Source of the DNA: 21-14-0-10-32-9 sp964501945
GTDB lineage: Archaea; Nanobdellota; Nanobdellia; Woesearchaeales; 21-14-0-10-32-9
Direction of reading: 5' to 3'
Assembly: GCA_964501945.1 (NCBI GenBank)
Contig: CAZCTY010000002.1
Location: 1 to 64,000 of the forward strand
Length of the DNA: 64,000 nucleotides
This document shows positions 62,601-64,000 of the stretch, piece after piece. Position 1 is the stretch's first letter. The number at the start of each line of letters is the position of its first letter. The notes beneath the pieces are model-generated. The model had not been told where the DNA came from. It made no database searches and saw only the letters and a program-made list of their open reading frames with translations. The translations under genes and the position numbers were made by a program.

Positions 62601-63739
62601 TCAAGGAAAATATCCCTACTATAAGCCAAGTTCCTAATCGTAAGAGAGTCAGCTTGCTGATTAACATTACCAACAGACCAAAAATCAGGAACCTCATCAG
62701 ATTGAACTTCAACAATGTCAACAGAAACAGAGGAGTGAACCTCATTACCAGCAAGATCTGAGAAAATAACAGGAATTTCATAAACTCCCTTCTCAGAGAC
62801 AAAAGAGGTAACATCAATAGAACAAACAAAAACACCATCCCTATCAACACATTCACGAGAAAGATTAGCAGAGTTCACAGGATCACCAATGACCTTCATT
62901 TCAACAACAGGACTAACATCCTCAGATACATTAGCCCTAATAGTAAAAGAATCAGAAACCCTCGTAATACCTAAATCAGAAGACTCATCAACACCAATAA
63001 ACTCAACTACAGGAGGAGAAGAATCACAAATAAATTCACCAACCTCAGACGGAGAAACACGCATACCCGCATCATCCCAACTACGCTGATTATCAATACG
63101 CGCAGTAATACTGCTACCATCAGCACAAGAAAAAGAAGCTGAAGTAAAACCCCTACAAGTAAAATCCTCACAATCACTAAGTAAAGCAGTACTCTGACCG
63201 ATACGCGCCCTCACATTACCTCTACTAAAACCAACATCAGAGTTTTCTAATACAACAGATAAGTTGTTAATACCAGAAGATACATAACAAGTACCATCAT
63301 GACACTGATTAGACGTAAAAGACGAGACACGAGGAGTAGAAGTTGCAAGTTGCAAAGAAACATTTTCTTGCACGATGACACCTTGCCTGCTAAAATAGAA
63401 TTCAAATACACCATCCCCATCGTTTTTTAATAAACGCAAGTTATTAATCCTACAATTAAATACACCATTTTCCTCGACGCAGTTAGGCGCAATACTATTG
63501 TAATTAGCAATATTTGAATCATAACCAAAAGCCTCATTTACACCAGAAGCATCAACGACTAAGTTAGAAGCATTAGCTGAAAATTCTAAGTGAACAATAA
63601 TAAGATTACCCCTAGAATAATGAGTAACCTCACTACCCGCAGCAGTGAATGAAAGATCACTAATTTCTAAGGAGAGCGCAGGCGATGAGAGTAATAATAA
63701 GAAAGACAAAAAAAACAATGAATATACTATAAATTTCAA
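59687..63739 (-). CDS. Giant secreted multidomain protein of unknown function
   Basis: A 1350-residue exported protein with a signal peptide (residues 3-23, ending SSPALS). Residues about 25-450 are beta-sandwich Ig-like domains with paired cysteines. Residues about 480-800 are a helical, cysteine-rich region (for example CEAIACESSW, CNYALCLNEG, YACRLLSTG) with weakly hydrophobic stretches. Residues about 890-1200 form long charged helices with repeated ELE-x-TDWE elements (residues near 965 and 1010). A beta-rich end follows (FRLVAYDSSGREHDY). The TTG start at 63739 has an AGGTGTGA site (63743-63750). It is co-transcribed with the pilin-like gene. I recognise no catalytic motif; an adhesin or surface machine is the simplest idea. 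Confidence 0.7.
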   Translation of the reverse strand: MKFIVYSLFFLSFLLLLSSPALSLEISDLSFTAAGSEVTHYSRGNLIIVHLEFSANASNLVVDASGVNEAFGYDSNIANYNSIAPNCVEENGVFNCRINNLRLLKNDGDGVFEFYFSRQGVIVQENVSLQLATSTPRVSSFTSNQCHDGTCYVSSGINNLSVVLENSDVGFSRGNVRARIGQSTALLSDCEDFTCRGFTSASFSCADGSSITARIDNQRSWDDAGMRVSPSEVGEFICDSSPPVVEFIGVDESSDLGITRVSDSFTIRANVSEDVSPVVEMKVIGDPVNSANLSRECVDRDGVFVCSIDVTSFVSEKGVYEIPVIFSDLAGNEVHSSVSVDIVEVQSDEVPDFWSVGNVNQQADSLTIRNLAYSRDIFLEVELIGDADLVSVDISNFRCLPVVENETGRRGDVSNLRLLDVNKESNVAYLRLTLRGAGLTIRDDHRYADYDTLEFNCGLDLRSVDLGYFYAIPEQKNFTVKFDLEEGYTLDEKIYETIDAVNERVERTDRRLDGLEQSLNMIQGLCRATHSADTARGALGATQAAAEASVVGAPLGQTLQPVTAGLDETYGTLAELGVPVCEAIACESSWVDSFYSDTIGLGDLRETLRVDDIASNLSMSSRELFNPYKSEYVAVATMCLPAFVYHRRVAQGIECNYALCLNEGVSTMGLSVEHCERNRGYDHCIRTAGNVLYALPFTNMFTNAAQDVQNMIRDPAALLGGAIPYACRLLSTGSASAHGACVVAQTAMSLPVQYQRIRSTVDQLMMGFGMSDDVKDRCSPALTGAIGMIQRNWEMDAQREGFGYGRETFLDEYEPTEMPLGDGGDRAMCTGNTCYIYDGDDQLIGRTIMTSEDTVDIGRQLLVYGPEGNQMGYVLDSRYDSLTDLAGERREILDQFYIDTSMRMGAIRDELENTDWEGVDGVRKEALQNAFDDLDALDSYDPVYIGVLSAIQYELEETDWEALDSGTRERLENELDELNNFLDEAEANLGSMPDEMGFLGLLADNNAEDIMKEYINEYYAAYYAENEVAYDYAVRAAEIRWEKARRLTNEQNRRDELQPVFDVLDNYAGRRDSLNDLDWNIISRETGYSEEFIRELLDDNNIDDIDDLNRRQLRRAMNDEITEGSRSWFGEAMDGIKIAFNEYMAEQAERYESMSSFGRMREGALGLSIAADIVGIDNREWRDDTAMGQLAMSLDYVTEPERAFCDDSFNEPVAPPAGASGSITTRAGGGTRPGAFIAARRTSSPDELGFYDYWIQGGVEAQLEGLRFRLVAYDSSGREHDYTNNVAGDDILISGANTRVSFGGFSNPSDFSSERVYEKFCIEFETNRLSDYFHAVSVRDNRLCQRVGVE

Positions 63740-63773
63740 CGCTCACACCTTTTTTATAACTAGTTGTGTTTTT

Positions 63774-63784
63774 ATTTAAATATT
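63774..63784 (-). promoter_or_regulatory. TATA box for the giant-pilin surface operon
   Basis: Minus strand AATATTTAAAT predicts a start near 63752, just before the AGGTGTGA ribosome binding site of the TTG-initiated gene. Confidence 0.5.
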
Positions 63785-63832
63785 TTTCTAATAAATATAG
63801 ACTAAAAACTGATAAATGAAAAAACAAAAAAA

Positions 63833-64000
63833 TTACTTATTAATCGATAAAACTTCTCTATTGAAAAACTTAATTACTAATACACAAAGAGCAACAGCAA
63901 TAGGCCCAATTATCAAACCAATAACACCAAATAGTTTTATACCACCAAAAATAGATAATAAAACAAGAATAGGATGCATACCCGACCTCTTACCAATAAT
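63833..64000 (-). CDS. AI-2E family transporter, C-terminal end (partial)
   Basis: Only the last 55 residues are in the window; the gene continues to the right. Reading the minus strand gives GKRSGMHPILVLLSIFGGIKLFG followed by VIGLIIGPIAVALCVLVIK, the hallmark end of AI-2E/PerM (UPF0118) permeases, whose consensus is G-x-HP-x-LV-x-LSI-x-GG-x-x-x-FG. Family members include exporters of small molecules and Na+/H+ antiporters; the name does not imply autoinducer-2 transport here. Confidence 0.85.
   Translation of the reverse strand: MIGKRSGMHPILVLLSIFGGIKLFGVIGLIIGPIAVALCVLVIKFFNREVLSINK

Noticed and set aside
63833..64000. Quorum-sensing (AI-2) transport role
   Set aside because: The family name is historical; no LuxS or related gene is present and only the C-terminal end is visible.

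Overview
The window is an AT-rich stretch of an archaeal chromosome. Archaea-only information-processing genes are spread through it: split RNA polymerase large subunits (B''/B' and A'/A''), RpoH, RpoL and RpoK, aIF2-gamma, aIF5B, L30e, S6e, the Rrp4/Rrp41/Rrp42 exosome, SBDS, the proteasome alpha subunit, RNase P Pop5, an archaeal CCA enzyme and an intron-bearing tRNA-Tyr. The small compact genes, lysine-rich tails and leaderless genes, mixed with bacterial-type genes (NrdR, Pta-AckA, RpiB, PadR, AI-2E-type transporter), suggest a DPANN archaeon of the Woesearchaeota/Pacearchaeota kind. That placement is inference; no rRNA is present to confirm it.

Layout. 1-100: end of a transposase and a short direct repeat. 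164-4641 (+): a membrane protein, aIF2-gamma, CCA enzyme and a lysine-rich coiled-coil protein. 4623-8081 (-): prepilin peptidase, membrane metallophosphoesterase and lactate permease. 8134-10259 (-): Pta-AckA acetate module. 10342-18876 (-): the classical rpoH-B''-B'-A'-A''-L30e-NusA-S12 operon, preceded by tRNA-Lys, tRNA-Asp and tRNA-Tyr. 19484-27422: permuted GTPase, secreted papain-like protease, AlaRS, secreted M23 peptidase, UvrD-type helicase. 27585-31520 (-): nrdR-nrdJ with a candidate NrdR operator pair. 31831-36153: HPF-like small protein, then a MetRS operon. 36288-46477: a wHTH protein, RpoL, UppS, CBS protein, duplicated nucleotidyltransferase, Cmk, S6e, PD-(D/E)XK-like protein, enolase-RpiB-PadR, PUA protein and aIF5B. 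46539-50118: surface Ig-like protein and a HerA-family ATPase. 50195-54527 (-): exosome-proteasome superoperon with rpoK at its end. 54748-57385 (+): an accessory island with a lytic-transglycosylase-like protein and two paralogous unknown proteins. 57483-63739 (-): a pilin-like surface protein and a very large secreted protein. 63833-64000 (-): end of an AI-2E-type transporter.

The most interesting accessory theme is a set of exported hydrolases in a cell type that makes no murein: an M23 peptidase (24455-25228), an SLT-type transglycosylase (54748-55872) and a papain-like protease (20262-21731). Next to the SLT gene are two diverged paralogs, one apparently strongly expressed with a long hairpin in its 5' leader. 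Together they look like a candidate attack or attachment apparatus aimed at bacterial cells. Other notable points are the loss of two zinc sites in RNA polymerase, the NrdR operator pair, and a strong strand-dependent codon bias (plus-strand genes A-rich, minus-strand genes T/G-rich) suggesting that the minus-strand genes are on the leading strand.

Two initiation modes are visible. First genes of transcription units often have a TATA box centred about 26-27 nt before the start codon (leaderless). Internal genes often have GGAGGTG-like ribosome binding sites. Several start codons below were moved on this basis.
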